A DNA stretch of 64,000 nt from WFQV01 sp964611145 (GTDB lineage Bacteria; Bacteroidota; Ignavibacteria; Ignavibacteriales; Melioribacteraceae). The notes beneath the pieces are model-generated. The model was not told the DNA's origin and did no database searches. It worked only from the letters and a program-made list of their open reading frames with translations. Of this stretch, positions 1-7,405 are shown piece after piece. Position 1 is the first letter of the stretch. Every line of letters begins with the position of its first letter. The stretch spans positions 1-64,000 of the forward strand of contig CAZSYM010000007.1 of assembly GCA_964611145.1 (NCBI GenBank), in the 5' to 3' direction. The position numbers and the translations under genes were made by a program.

Positions 1-23
1 TCTTACGACTTCGGGCTTTAGAG

Positions 24-96
24 TGCATCCTGGGGGACTCGAACCCCCGGCCTGCTGATTAAGAGTCAGATGCTCTACCAACTGAGCTAAGGATGC
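24..96 (-). tRNA. tRNA-Lys (anticodon CTT)
   Basis: A complete 73-nt cloverleaf reads on the minus strand. The acceptor arms GCATCCT and AGGATGC pair over seven bases, the D-arm is GCTC...GAGC, the anticodon loop is CTCTTAA with anticodon CTT, and the T-arm is GGGGG-TTCGAGT-CCCCC. The discriminator is A. CCA is not encoded, since the next bases read CTC. Confidence 0.96.
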
Positions 97-284
97 ACCG
101 CAAAAATAAATCAAAAAAACTATTTTTTAAAATCTTTTTGGCGAAAATTCTTTGAACCGCCCTAAAACAAATAATAAAAACGTTTTGGAGGGACATGTGT
201 AAAAAACGGGAAAGGGTTCTAAAATGCGTGTCGAAAGGAAAGAGAAATGCTTAAATTTGAATTTGTATCTTTGGACTTAATCTT

Positions 285-1187
285 ATGAGAGTTGCGGTGA
301 AAATATTTGTCGGTTTGACGGCACTTTTCTTTGCGATGTTTTCGGGATGCTCCTCGCGGGAAAATCCCGACATTGGCAGGCTTCGAATCAAAGACGACTT
401 GGGACATCAACTTGTTTTTGCGGAAAGCCCCAAGCGTATTGTTTCTTTGGCACCGAATTTAACGGAAATGATTTTTGCGTTGGATTGTGGTAATAAGCTC
501 CTTGCTAACACGACGTATTGTAACTACCCGAAAGCCGCAAAAGCAAAACCCAAGGTGGGCGATTTGGTTTCCGTCGATTATGAAAAAATGATTGTTTTGC
601 ATCCCGATTTAGTGTTAATGACCGTGGAAGGCAACAGCTACGGTGTTTACGAAAAGCTGATAAATCTTAGATTCAAAGTTTTTGTAACCAACCCACGGGA
701 TTTTGCAGGTATCGAAAGGAGCTTTTTGAAAATCGGGAAAATTTGCGGAAAGCAAGATTTGGCAGAAAAAAAAATAAGCGAATGGGAAGATTCGTTATAT
801 AAAATTAAAAGAATGTCCGCTAACCTTCCAAAACGTCGGGTGGCTTTCGTGATTTCGTGGAATCCTTTAATGCTGGCGGGCGAAAAAACTTTTCTCAACG
901 AATTCTTAACGGCACTTGCTCTGGAAAACGTGGCTTCGGCTTCAAAGTTGCGCTATCCGATATTTAGTCGGGAGGAAATATTGAGGGCAAATCCTCAGAT
1001 AATTATTTATCCACGGGGCAGTATCGGGTCCCCGGACGATGTTTTGAAGTTGTTTCCCGAGTGGAAGGGAATCGAAGCGGTGAAAGAAAACAAAATTGTA
1101 GCTGTAAATCCCGACTTGTTTTTTCGCCCGGGACCACGTTTTGTAAAAGCGTTAAATGTCCTTTATGAAAAATTGAATACGCGATAA
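285..1187 (+). CDS. Periplasmic-binding lipoprotein, BtuF/FepB-like (vitamin B12 or iron-chelate uptake)
   Basis: This 300-residue protein is probably the substrate-binding lipoprotein of an ABC importer for corrinoids, haem or siderophores. A hydrophobic signal ends in the lipobox FSGC, with the lipidated Cys at residue 22. The segment PKRIVSLAPNLTEMIFAL (from about residue 49) followed by a GDLVSVDYEKMIVLHPDLVL stretch is characteristic of TroA-like class III binding proteins, closest in style to BtuF. A -7-like TATCTTTG lies at 266-273, only about 12 bases before the ATG. No permease or ATPase gene adjoins it, so the ligand cannot be set from context. The family is clear and the ligand is inference. 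Confidence 0.85.
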   Translation: MRVAVKIFVGLTALFFAMFSGCSSRENPDIGRLRIKDDLGHQLVFAESPKRIVSLAPNLTEMIFALDCGNKLLANTTYCNYPKAAKAKPKVGDLVSVDYEKMIVLHPDLVLMTVEGNSYGVYEKLINLRFKVFVTNPRDFAGIERSFLKIGKICGKQDLAEKKISEWEDSLYKIKRMSANLPKRRVAFVISWNPLMLAGEKTFLNEFLTALALENVASASKLRYPIFSREEILRANPQIIIYPRGSIGSPDDVLKLFPEWKGIEAVKENKIVAVNPDLFFRPGPRFVKALNVLYEKLNTR

Positions 1188-1359
1188 ATCCTCAACGGAA
1201 CTGTCTTTCCTGTCAAAAATTTTAACAAACGAAACGAGGTGGCTTTTTGTTTATCGAGGTGGGAACGGAATAGTCGAAAGGCAAGGTGCCGGTAATCTTT
1301 TCGAACGCCCAATCGCCGAAAGCTTCCCTGCCCTTGGGAATTAATTTATATTGTCTTTT

Positions 1360-1668
1360 TCACTTCGGTTCCCAATCGTTTCCGTTGCAAGGAATATCGT
1401 TGGGAGTCGGGTGTTTGTCATATTTCATACATAAAGAAGCGGTAGGGTCGTAATGACGGCACGAAGCACACAGAGTTCCCTCCAGCGTTTTGACCTTTGT
1501 CTCCTGAAATTTTTTATATTCCGTATAAGCCGGATAGAGGACGAAAAGAAAAAAAATCATTGCGAATAATATCCAAAGGAAACGGGAATAATAATTATCG
1601 GCAAAATACCATGCCGCGGCTATGACAATAGCCGTACGAATTAAGGTTTTGTAAACTATGCTTCCCAT
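1360..1668 (-). CDS. Small membrane protein with a C-terminal four-Cys motif
   Basis: I do not recognise this 102-residue protein. It has two predicted membrane segments (about residues 8-23 and 29-47) and then a soluble tail with four cysteines spaced C67-X2-C70-X9-C80-X13-C94, which could bind zinc or an iron-sulfur cluster. A strong Shine-Dalgarno AAAGGAGA precedes the ATG, which supports a real gene and this start. It is convergent with the binding lipoprotein. The reading frame stays open for 45 codons after its TGA stop (see findings). Confidence 0.7.
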   Translation of the reverse strand: MGSIVYKTLIRTAIVIAAAWYFADNYYSRFLWILFAMIFFLFVLYPAYTEYKKFQETKVKTLEGTLCASCRHYDPTASLCMKYDKHPTPNDIPCNGNDWEPK

Positions 1669-1713
1669 GTTCTCCTTTCAAAAAGATATTTAAAAATAAG
1701 AATATTTTACAAA

Positions 1714-1756
1714 TTGATTCTGAGCTTGCTAAAGCTTAATTTTGAGTTTATTTTTG
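1714..1756 (+). promoter_or_regulatory. Bacteroidota-type promoter(s) of the glycosyltransferase operon
   Basis: TTG at 1714-1716 is followed after 20 bases by TAATTTTG at 1737-1744. A second overlapping pair, TTG 1726-1728 and TATTTTTG 1749-1756, has the same 20-base spacing. Both fit the TTG-N19/20-TAnnTTTG form of the Bacteroidota housekeeping sigma factor. The TTG at 1714 is therefore better read as a -33 element than as a start codon. Confidence 0.5.
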
Positions 1757-1788
1757 AAAAAGAATTTAATAAAAGCAAACGGGACAAA

Positions 1789-2805
1789 ATGATAAATCCT
1801 CCGAAAAAGAAAAATACTCCTGGAAAGAACAGAAGTTACCGTACGTATAGGAATTACCGAAGTCGGAAAAAGTTCAGCTTTAGAAAATTGAGTATCGTGG
1901 TTCCTCTTTATAACGAGGAAGAATCCCTGAAGCCTCTTTTCGAGGAAATACGCAAAGGGGTTCGTAACATTAACATGGAATACGAAATTTTGTTTGTTGA
2001 CGACGGCAGCACGGATGGTTCCCTTAATATAATTAAAGAGCTTAGCAAGAGGGATACACGAGTTAAGTATATTAGCTTCAGAAAAAACTATGGGAAATCG
2101 GCGGCGCTCAATGTGGGATTTAAAAATGCTACGGGGGACGTGGTGATTACAATGGATGCGGACTTGCAGGACGACCCTCTGGAAATACCGAATCTACTGA
2201 AAAAGTTGGAGGAGGGCTATGATTTGGTTTCGGGTTGGAAAAAAGTTCGTTATGATCCTTTCATAAAAAGAAATTCCTCTAAGTTTTTTAATTGGGTTAC
2301 CAGGATTTTCAGCGGTATAAAGATTCACGATTTTAATTGCGGACTTAAAGCTTATCGTAGCGAAGTAACAAAATCCGTTTACGTACACGGCGAGCTTCAC
2401 AGATATATTCCCGTGCTGGCGGGTTGGCAAGGATTTAGAATAACGGAAATCCCTGTCAAGCATCATCCGAGACGTTACGGAAAAACGAAGTTCGGGATTT
2501 CCAGATTTTTCAAGGGATTTGTGGACTTGATTACCGTTATCTTTACCACGCGTTACATTCGTCGCCCGCTTCACCTTTTCGGATTTGTCGGAGCCGTTTC
2601 CTTTACGATTGGTTTCATAATAGATGCGGTGCTTGCTTATTTGTGGAAATTCCATAACATGCCCTTGAGTAATCGCCCGTTGCTACTTTTGGGACTTCTG
2701 CTCATGATTGTCGGCGTGCAACTCTTTGCTATCGGCTTGCTGGGAGAGATGATGGTTTATAAATTCCGTTCGGACGACGAATTTGGAATCAAAGAAAAAA
2801 ATTGA
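1789..2805 (+). CDS. Family 2 glycosyltransferase, polyprenyl-phosphate sugar synthase type
   Basis: A 338-residue GT-A enzyme resembling dolichyl/undecaprenyl-phosphate glycosyltransferases (GtrB, ArnC, DPM1). These load one sugar on a lipid phosphate at the inner face of the cytoplasmic membrane. The basic N-terminus is followed by LSIVVPLYNEEES, then FVDDGSTDGS and the metal-binding DADLQDDP. Two C-terminal membrane helices (LHLFGFVGAVSF... and RPLLLLGLLLMIVG...) match the family. I chose ATG 1789 over TTG 1714 because 1714 lies in a promoter-like element. It is the first gene of a six-gene glycan operon; the next start lies at its stop codon. Confidence 0.9.
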   Translation: MINPPKKKNTPGKNRSYRTYRNYRSRKKFSFRKLSIVVPLYNEEESLKPLFEEIRKGVRNINMEYEILFVDDGSTDGSLNIIKELSKRDTRVKYISFRKNYGKSAALNVGFKNATGDVVITMDADLQDDPLEIPNLLKKLEEGYDLVSGWKKVRYDPFIKRNSSKFFNWVTRIFSGIKIHDFNCGLKAYRSEVTKSVYVHGELHRYIPVLAGWQGFRITEIPVKHHPRRYGKTKFGISRFFKGFVDLITVIFTTRYIRRPLHLFGFVGAVSFTIGFIIDAVLAYLWKFHNMPLSNRPLLLLGLLLMIVGVQLFAIGLLGEMMVYKFRSDDEFGIKEKN

Positions 2806-2819
2806 GCCGAGCGGAAGTG

Positions 2820-3911
2820 ATGAAGCTTGAAAACGTAAAAAGAGATTGCCGATTTTTTAAAGGGGAAATACCCTGCCAGCCGCATAAAAAAGAAGGCGTG
2901 CACTGCGTAGAAGCGGACGGAAGCGTCTGTAAATATTACTCCCCTTTCGATAAGCGAATATTGATAATAAAATTAGGCGCGATAGGTGATGTAATCCGAA
3001 CAACGCCTTTGTTTACAAGGCTGAAAGCGGAATACCCTCATGCAAAATTCTATTGGCTTACCAATACTCCCGAAGTTGTCCCTCAAGAGGTTGATGAAAT
3101 ACTTAAATTCGATTTTAAATCGGTTCTCTACTTGCAACAGATAAAATTTGATATACTTATAAATCTTGACAAGGACAAGGAAGCATGCGCTCTTGCCGAT
3201 TCCCTTTCCGCCTTTCGTAAGTTCGGCTTTATCCTGCGCGACGGTGTTCCTTACCCCGCCGACGAAAAAGCCGAACATAAAATCCTTACCGGCATTTTTG
3301 ACGACTTAAATAAAGAGAACAAAAAAAATTATCTCGAAGAAATATTCGAAATAGTCGGCTTTCAATACGAAGGGGAAAAGTATGTCCTTTCAAGTTTCGA
3401 GGAATTCGGGCGAGAGTGGGAAATAGATAAATCGAAAAAGGTTGTGGGGTTGAACACAGGTTGCGGCGGCAGGTGGACTTCCCGACTTTGGCCCGAAAAA
3501 TACTGGAACGAGCTTGCCCGGAAATTGTTAGACGCCGGTTATGAAGTAATTCTTTTGGGAGGCGAGGATGAACACGAGAAAAATTTGAAACTCGCAGAGA
3601 CATCGGGCGCAAAGTATTTCGGACATTTCCCTTTGAGAACTTTTATAAACCTTGTCAATCAATGCGATTTGGTTGTTACGACTGTTACCATGGCAATGCA
3701 TATCACTTTGGCTCTCGGTAAAAAAATTGTTTTGATGAACAACATTTTTAATCCTAATGAATTCGAGCTTTTCGGACTTGGAGAAATAGTGCAACCGGAA
3801 AAGGAATGCCGTTGCTTTTTTAGTCCTAAATGCACAAACCCCGAGTATCGCTGCATGGATTACCTTTTCCCGCAAACCATTTTTGAGCTGGTTCGGAAAT
3901 TGCTGAAATGA
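2820..3911 (+). CDS. Family 9 glycosyltransferase (heptosyltransferase-like) with Cys-rich N-terminus
   Basis: A GT-B enzyme of family GT9, which transfers heptose or related sugars to LPS core or other glycolipids in the cytosol. The diagnostic ILIIKLGAIGDVIRTTPL motif begins near residue 46, and LNTGCGG-WTSRLWP plus LGGEDEHEKN follow in the donor domain. Before the GT fold lie four cysteines (residues 10, 19, 29 and 37 from ATG 2820) in a CRFFKGEIPCQPHKKEGVHC context. Four more sit near the C-terminus (CRCFFSPKC and YRC). These may form a metal site. An alternative TTG start at 2802 overlaps the upstream TGA; ATG 2820 gives the shorter N-terminus. Confidence 0.88.
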   Translation: MKLENVKRDCRFFKGEIPCQPHKKEGVHCVEADGSVCKYYSPFDKRILIIKLGAIGDVIRTTPLFTRLKAEYPHAKFYWLTNTPEVVPQEVDEILKFDFKSVLYLQQIKFDILINLDKDKEACALADSLSAFRKFGFILRDGVPYPADEKAEHKILTGIFDDLNKENKKNYLEEIFEIVGFQYEGEKYVLSSFEEFGREWEIDKSKKVVGLNTGCGGRWTSRLWPEKYWNELARKLLDAGYEVILLGGEDEHEKNLKLAETSGAKYFGHFPLRTFINLVNQCDLVVTTVTMAMHITLALGKKIVLMNNIFNPNEFELFGLGEIVQPEKECRCFFSPKCTNPEYRCMDYLFPQTIFELVRKLLK

Positions 3912-5032
3912 AAATCGTCATTCTTTCCACGGCATACCCGCTAAGAGGCGGTATCGCTCATTATACGGGATTGCTTTATAAAACACTTTCACGAAATCAT
4001 GACGTTAAGGTTATTACTTTCAAACGTCAATATCCCTCCATTTTTTTTCCGGGGAAGTCGCAACATGAAGGAGACGAAGTCGAAAGAATTCCCACCGAAA
4101 TTTTGCTGGACTCGATAAATCCGTTTAACTGGCTAAAAGTGGGAAACATGATTAGGCGAGAAAAACCCGAGCTTTTAATCTTTAAATTCTGGATGCCGTT
4201 TTTTGCACCCGCGTTCGGCACGGTCGCCCGTATCGCCAGAAAAAACGGCGTTACGAAAGTATTGGTTATTTGCGATAATGTAATCCCTCACGAGAGAAAG
4301 CCTGGCGATGTTGCCTTGACAAAATACTTTTTCCGAAAAGCGGACTTTTTCGTAACGATGAGCGATTCCGTCACAAAAGATTTGCTAAAAATAAAGCGGG
4401 ATGCGAAATTCAAACTCCTTTTTCACCCCGTCTATTCCAATTTTGGAAACGCCGTGGACAAAGAAGAAGCGCTGGCAAAGCTCGGCATCGAAGCGGATAA
4501 AACATTGCTGTTTTTCGGATTTATTCGGGATTATAAAGGGCTGGATGTTCTACTTGAAGCCGTCGCTATACTGAAAAACAAAATTGATTTTAAGCTAATA
4601 GTGGCGGGGGAATTTTACGTTGACCGCTCGAAATATATTGATTTGATTGAACGTCTTGGGATAGAGAAATTTGTAATCTTGCGGGAAGATTTTATTCCCA
4701 CTTCGGAAGTAAAGTATTATTTCTCTGCGGCGGATGCTGTGGTTTTGCCCTATAAAAATGCAACTCAAAGCGGAATAGTGCAAATCGCAAACAATTTCCT
4801 TAAGCCCGTAATTGCCACTAACGTAGGCGGCTTGGGAGAGATAATAAAAAACGGTTATAACGGTTACATCACGGAACCCAACAACCCGCGCGCTCTTGCC
4901 GAGGCAATCCTTGAGTTTTTTGAAGAGAAGGATAAAATAGATTTTGTTTCGAATATCAAAAAGGAACTCGGTAAATATTCGTGGGAAAAATTTGCCGAAG
5001 AAATAATTGATTTGGTAGAGTCGAACAAGTGA
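3908..5032 (+). CDS. Family 4 glycosyltransferase
   Basis: A 374-residue GT-B retaining glycosyltransferase. The N-terminus MKIVILSTAYPLRGGIAHYT carries the glycine-rich acceptor loop. The C-terminal half has the Rossmann strand LLFFGFIRDYKGLDVLLEA and the donor-binding segment ATQSGIVQIANNFLKPVI followed by NVGGLGE, typical of GT4. Its ATG overlaps the preceding TGA by four bases, which implies translational coupling with the GT9 gene. Donor and acceptor sugars cannot be read from sequence. Confidence 0.88.
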   Translation: MKIVILSTAYPLRGGIAHYTGLLYKTLSRNHDVKVITFKRQYPSIFFPGKSQHEGDEVERIPTEILLDSINPFNWLKVGNMIRREKPELLIFKFWMPFFAPAFGTVARIARKNGVTKVLVICDNVIPHERKPGDVALTKYFFRKADFFVTMSDSVTKDLLKIKRDAKFKLLFHPVYSNFGNAVDKEEALAKLGIEADKTLLFFGFIRDYKGLDVLLEAVAILKNKIDFKLIVAGEFYVDRSKYIDLIERLGIEKFVILREDFIPTSEVKYYFSAADAVVLPYKNATQSGIVQIANNFLKPVIATNVGGLGEIIKNGYNGYITEPNNPRALAEAILEFFEEKDKIDFVSNIKKELGKYSWEKFAEEIIDLVESNK

Positions 5033-5042
5033 TTCTTTGGAA

Positions 5043-6332
5043 ATGAAAAAGGTTTTAATCGTAACATATTATTGGCCTCCTGCGGGGGGACCGGGCGTTC
5101 AGAGAATTCTTAAATTCGTAAAATATCTGCCGGAATTCGGTTGGAAGCCTTTCGTGCTTACCGTAAAAAATCCCGATGCTCCCGTTTACGACGAATCTTT
5201 ATCCGGTGACGTCCCGCGGGAAGCAAAGGTTTTTAAAACCAAATCCGCCGAGCCTTTCGCACTTTACAAAAAATTCACGGGGAAAAAACCTACGGATACA
5301 ATACCGAACGACGTTTTGATAAACAAGGAGAACGTTACTTTCCGAGAAAAATTGGCTCGATTCGTAAGAGCTAATTTCTTTATCCCCGATGCAAAAGTCG
5401 GATGGATACCTTTCGCTGTGAAGAAAGGAAAAGAAATTATCGAGAAAGAAGGAATCGATTTAATTTTTACAAGCTCACCGCCTCCTACGGTTGCTATTAT
5501 TGGCAAAAAATTGGCTCGAGCCACCAAAGTCAAGTGGGTCGCGGATTTCAGAGATCCGTGGCTTGAAATTGTTTATTATCAAAATCTGAAACGCAATCGT
5601 TTGACCGTTGCCATCGACGCCGCTTTGGAAAAAAGCACTTTAAGCGCCACGGACGCAATGGTTACGATAAGCGACGATATTGCCAATTTGCTTGAAAATA
5701 AGGCAAATGGGAAAAAATGTTTTGTAATCCCCAATGGCTATGACGAAACGGACTTTGTGAATGTGGAAGATGAAAAAAATGAGAAATTCACTATCGCTTA
5801 TACAGGTTCTATTTCCAAAGACCGCGTGCCGTATGCACTTTTTGCCGCCCTTTCTCGCTTCAAAAAGGAAGGGATAGAAGACGTGAAATTAAAATTTGCG
5901 GGAAGATTCGCCCCGGAATTCCACGAGGAGATTGAGCGCCACGGTTTGGAAAATTATTTCGAGTTGATGAGATTTGTCCCTCATAATGAATCTACGAAAA
6001 TCCTTCTGCATGCGGACGCGCTTTTGCTTGTGATAGATAAAGTGCCTAATAATAAAGGCTTCCTAACTGGAAAAATGTTTGAGTATTTGGGATGTAAAAA
6101 ACCAATTTATGCTATAGGTCCTGTGGACGGGGATGCTAATAAAATTTTGCAAGAAACCGATAGCGGTAAAATGATAGATTATGAAGACGAAGAAGGGGCA
6201 TATACTCTATTGAAAGAGTATTATGAAAACTGGAAAAAGAACACGACTCCCTTCCGATTTGATTCGTCAAAGTATTCGAGGAAGGAGATTACGAGAAAAC
6301 TTTCGGAAATATTCGGAGAAGTTATAGAATGA
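5043..6332 (+). CDS. GT4-like glycosyltransferase
   Basis: About 429 residues. The N-terminus KKVLIVTYYWPPAGGPGVQR is a nucleotide-sugar/acceptor loop common in GT4-like enzymes of exopolysaccharide and O-antigen clusters. FTSSPPPTVAIIGKKLA and WVADFRDPW follow, then a C-terminal donor domain with IAYTGSISKDRVPYAL and GKMFEYLGCKKPI. I chose ATG 5043 over a TTG six bases upstream. The last bases overlap the start of the epimerase gene. The substrate is unknown. Confidence 0.85.
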   Translation: MKKVLIVTYYWPPAGGPGVQRILKFVKYLPEFGWKPFVLTVKNPDAPVYDESLSGDVPREAKVFKTKSAEPFALYKKFTGKKPTDTIPNDVLINKENVTFREKLARFVRANFFIPDAKVGWIPFAVKKGKEIIEKEGIDLIFTSSPPPTVAIIGKKLARATKVKWVADFRDPWLEIVYYQNLKRNRLTVAIDAALEKSTLSATDAMVTISDDIANLLENKANGKKCFVIPNGYDETDFVNVEDEKNEKFTIAYTGSISKDRVPYALFAALSRFKKEGIEDVKLKFAGRFAPEFHEEIERHGLENYFELMRFVPHNESTKILLHADALLLVIDKVPNNKGFLTGKMFEYLGCKKPIYAIGPVDGDANKILQETDSGKMIDYEDEEGAYTLLKEYYENWKKNTTPFRFDSSKYSRKEITRKLSEIFGEVIE

Positions 6333-7378
6333 AAATTGTTTCTGTCGTTGGAGCGAGACCGCAATTTATCAAAGCGGCGGTAGTGGAAAAAATAATAGAA
6401 AAACATGAAAATATCGAAAGCGTTTTGGTTCATACGGGACAGCATTATGACGAAAATATGTCGCGTATTTTTTTCGACGAATTGGAAATTCCGCGTCCCG
6501 ATTATAATTTGGAAGTGGGTTCCGCAAGTCATGCCGTTCAGACGGCGCAAATAATGATGAGGCTCGAAAAAATATTGACGGAAGAAAAACCCGATTGGGT
6601 GTTGGTCTACGGCGATACGAACTCCACTATAGGCGCCGCTCTTACGTCTGCCAAATTGCATATTAAAATAGCCCACGTGGAAGCGGGACTAAGAAGTTTT
6701 AATCGACTTATGCCCGAAGAAATAAATAGAATAACTACCGACAGAATTTCAAATTTGCTTTTTGCACCTACGCACAACGCAATGGAATTGCTTGCTCGCG
6801 AAGGACTTTCCGCCAACGCTGTCTTAAGTGGCGATGTGATGTATGACTCGGTTCTGTTTTATGAAAAACTGGCGGAAAAAAAGTATAAACTGGAAGAGAT
6901 TACCGACTTGCGTGATTATTATCTGGCTACAATTCATCGCCCGGCAAATACGGACGTGAGAGAAAACTTGGCGAATATTTTTATGGCTTTCTCGGAATTG
7001 GATTTGCCCGTTATTATTCCTTTGCATCCGCGAACGCGTGCAAAGTTAAACGGGATCAATTATTCCGAAAATGTCAAGATTCTGGAGCCGGTTAGTTATT
7101 TGGAAATGATTCTCCTGCTTAAAAATTCCCGCAAGGTCCTGACGGATAGCGGAGGTTTGCAAAAGGAAGCTTATTTTCTTAAAAAGCCGTGCCTTACTTT
7201 GCGAGAGGAAACGGAATGGGTGGAAACCTTGAATAACAATTGGAATGTTTTGACCGGTGCCGATGCGAAGAAAATCATTGAAAAAATCAAAGAAGAACCT
7301 ACAGGCGAACAAGGAGATTATTTCGGCGATGGCAAGGCGGGAGAAAAAATAGTCGAGACATTATTAAATTGGGATTGA
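6329..7378 (+). CDS. wecB: UDP-N-acetylglucosamine 2-epimerase (non-hydrolysing)
   Basis: Interconverts UDP-GlcNAc and UDP-ManNAc in the cytosol, supplying ManNAc-type sugars for surface glycans. The 349 residues match the family length. Visible signatures are GARPQFIKAA at the N-terminus, VHTGQHYDENMS, VYGDTNST, HVEAGLRSFN, MPEEINR, ATIHRPANTD and LTDSGGLQKEA; the His and acidic residues of these motifs form the active site in the family. It overlaps the preceding transferase by four bases, which ties it to the same glycan pathway. Confidence 0.95.
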   Translation: MKIVSVVGARPQFIKAAVVEKIIEKHENIESVLVHTGQHYDENMSRIFFDELEIPRPDYNLEVGSASHAVQTAQIMMRLEKILTEEKPDWVLVYGDTNSTIGAALTSAKLHIKIAHVEAGLRSFNRLMPEEINRITTDRISNLLFAPTHNAMELLAREGLSANAVLSGDVMYDSVLFYEKLAEKKYKLEEITDLRDYYLATIHRPANTDVRENLANIFMAFSELDLPVIIPLHPRTRAKLNGINYSENVKILEPVSYLEMILLLKNSRKVLTDSGGLQKEAYFLKKPCLTLREETEWVETLNNNWNVLTGADAKKIIEKIKEEPTGEQGDYFGDGKAGEKIVETLLNWD

Positions 7379-7405
7379 AATTTTAATTAAAATCGGGAAA
7401 GCGCA

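Noticed and set aside
1300..1362. Selenocysteine read-through at the TGA of the four-Cys protein
   Set aside because: I see no stable hairpin just after the TGA as bacterial SECIS would need, and the flanking residues do not resemble a selenoprotein.
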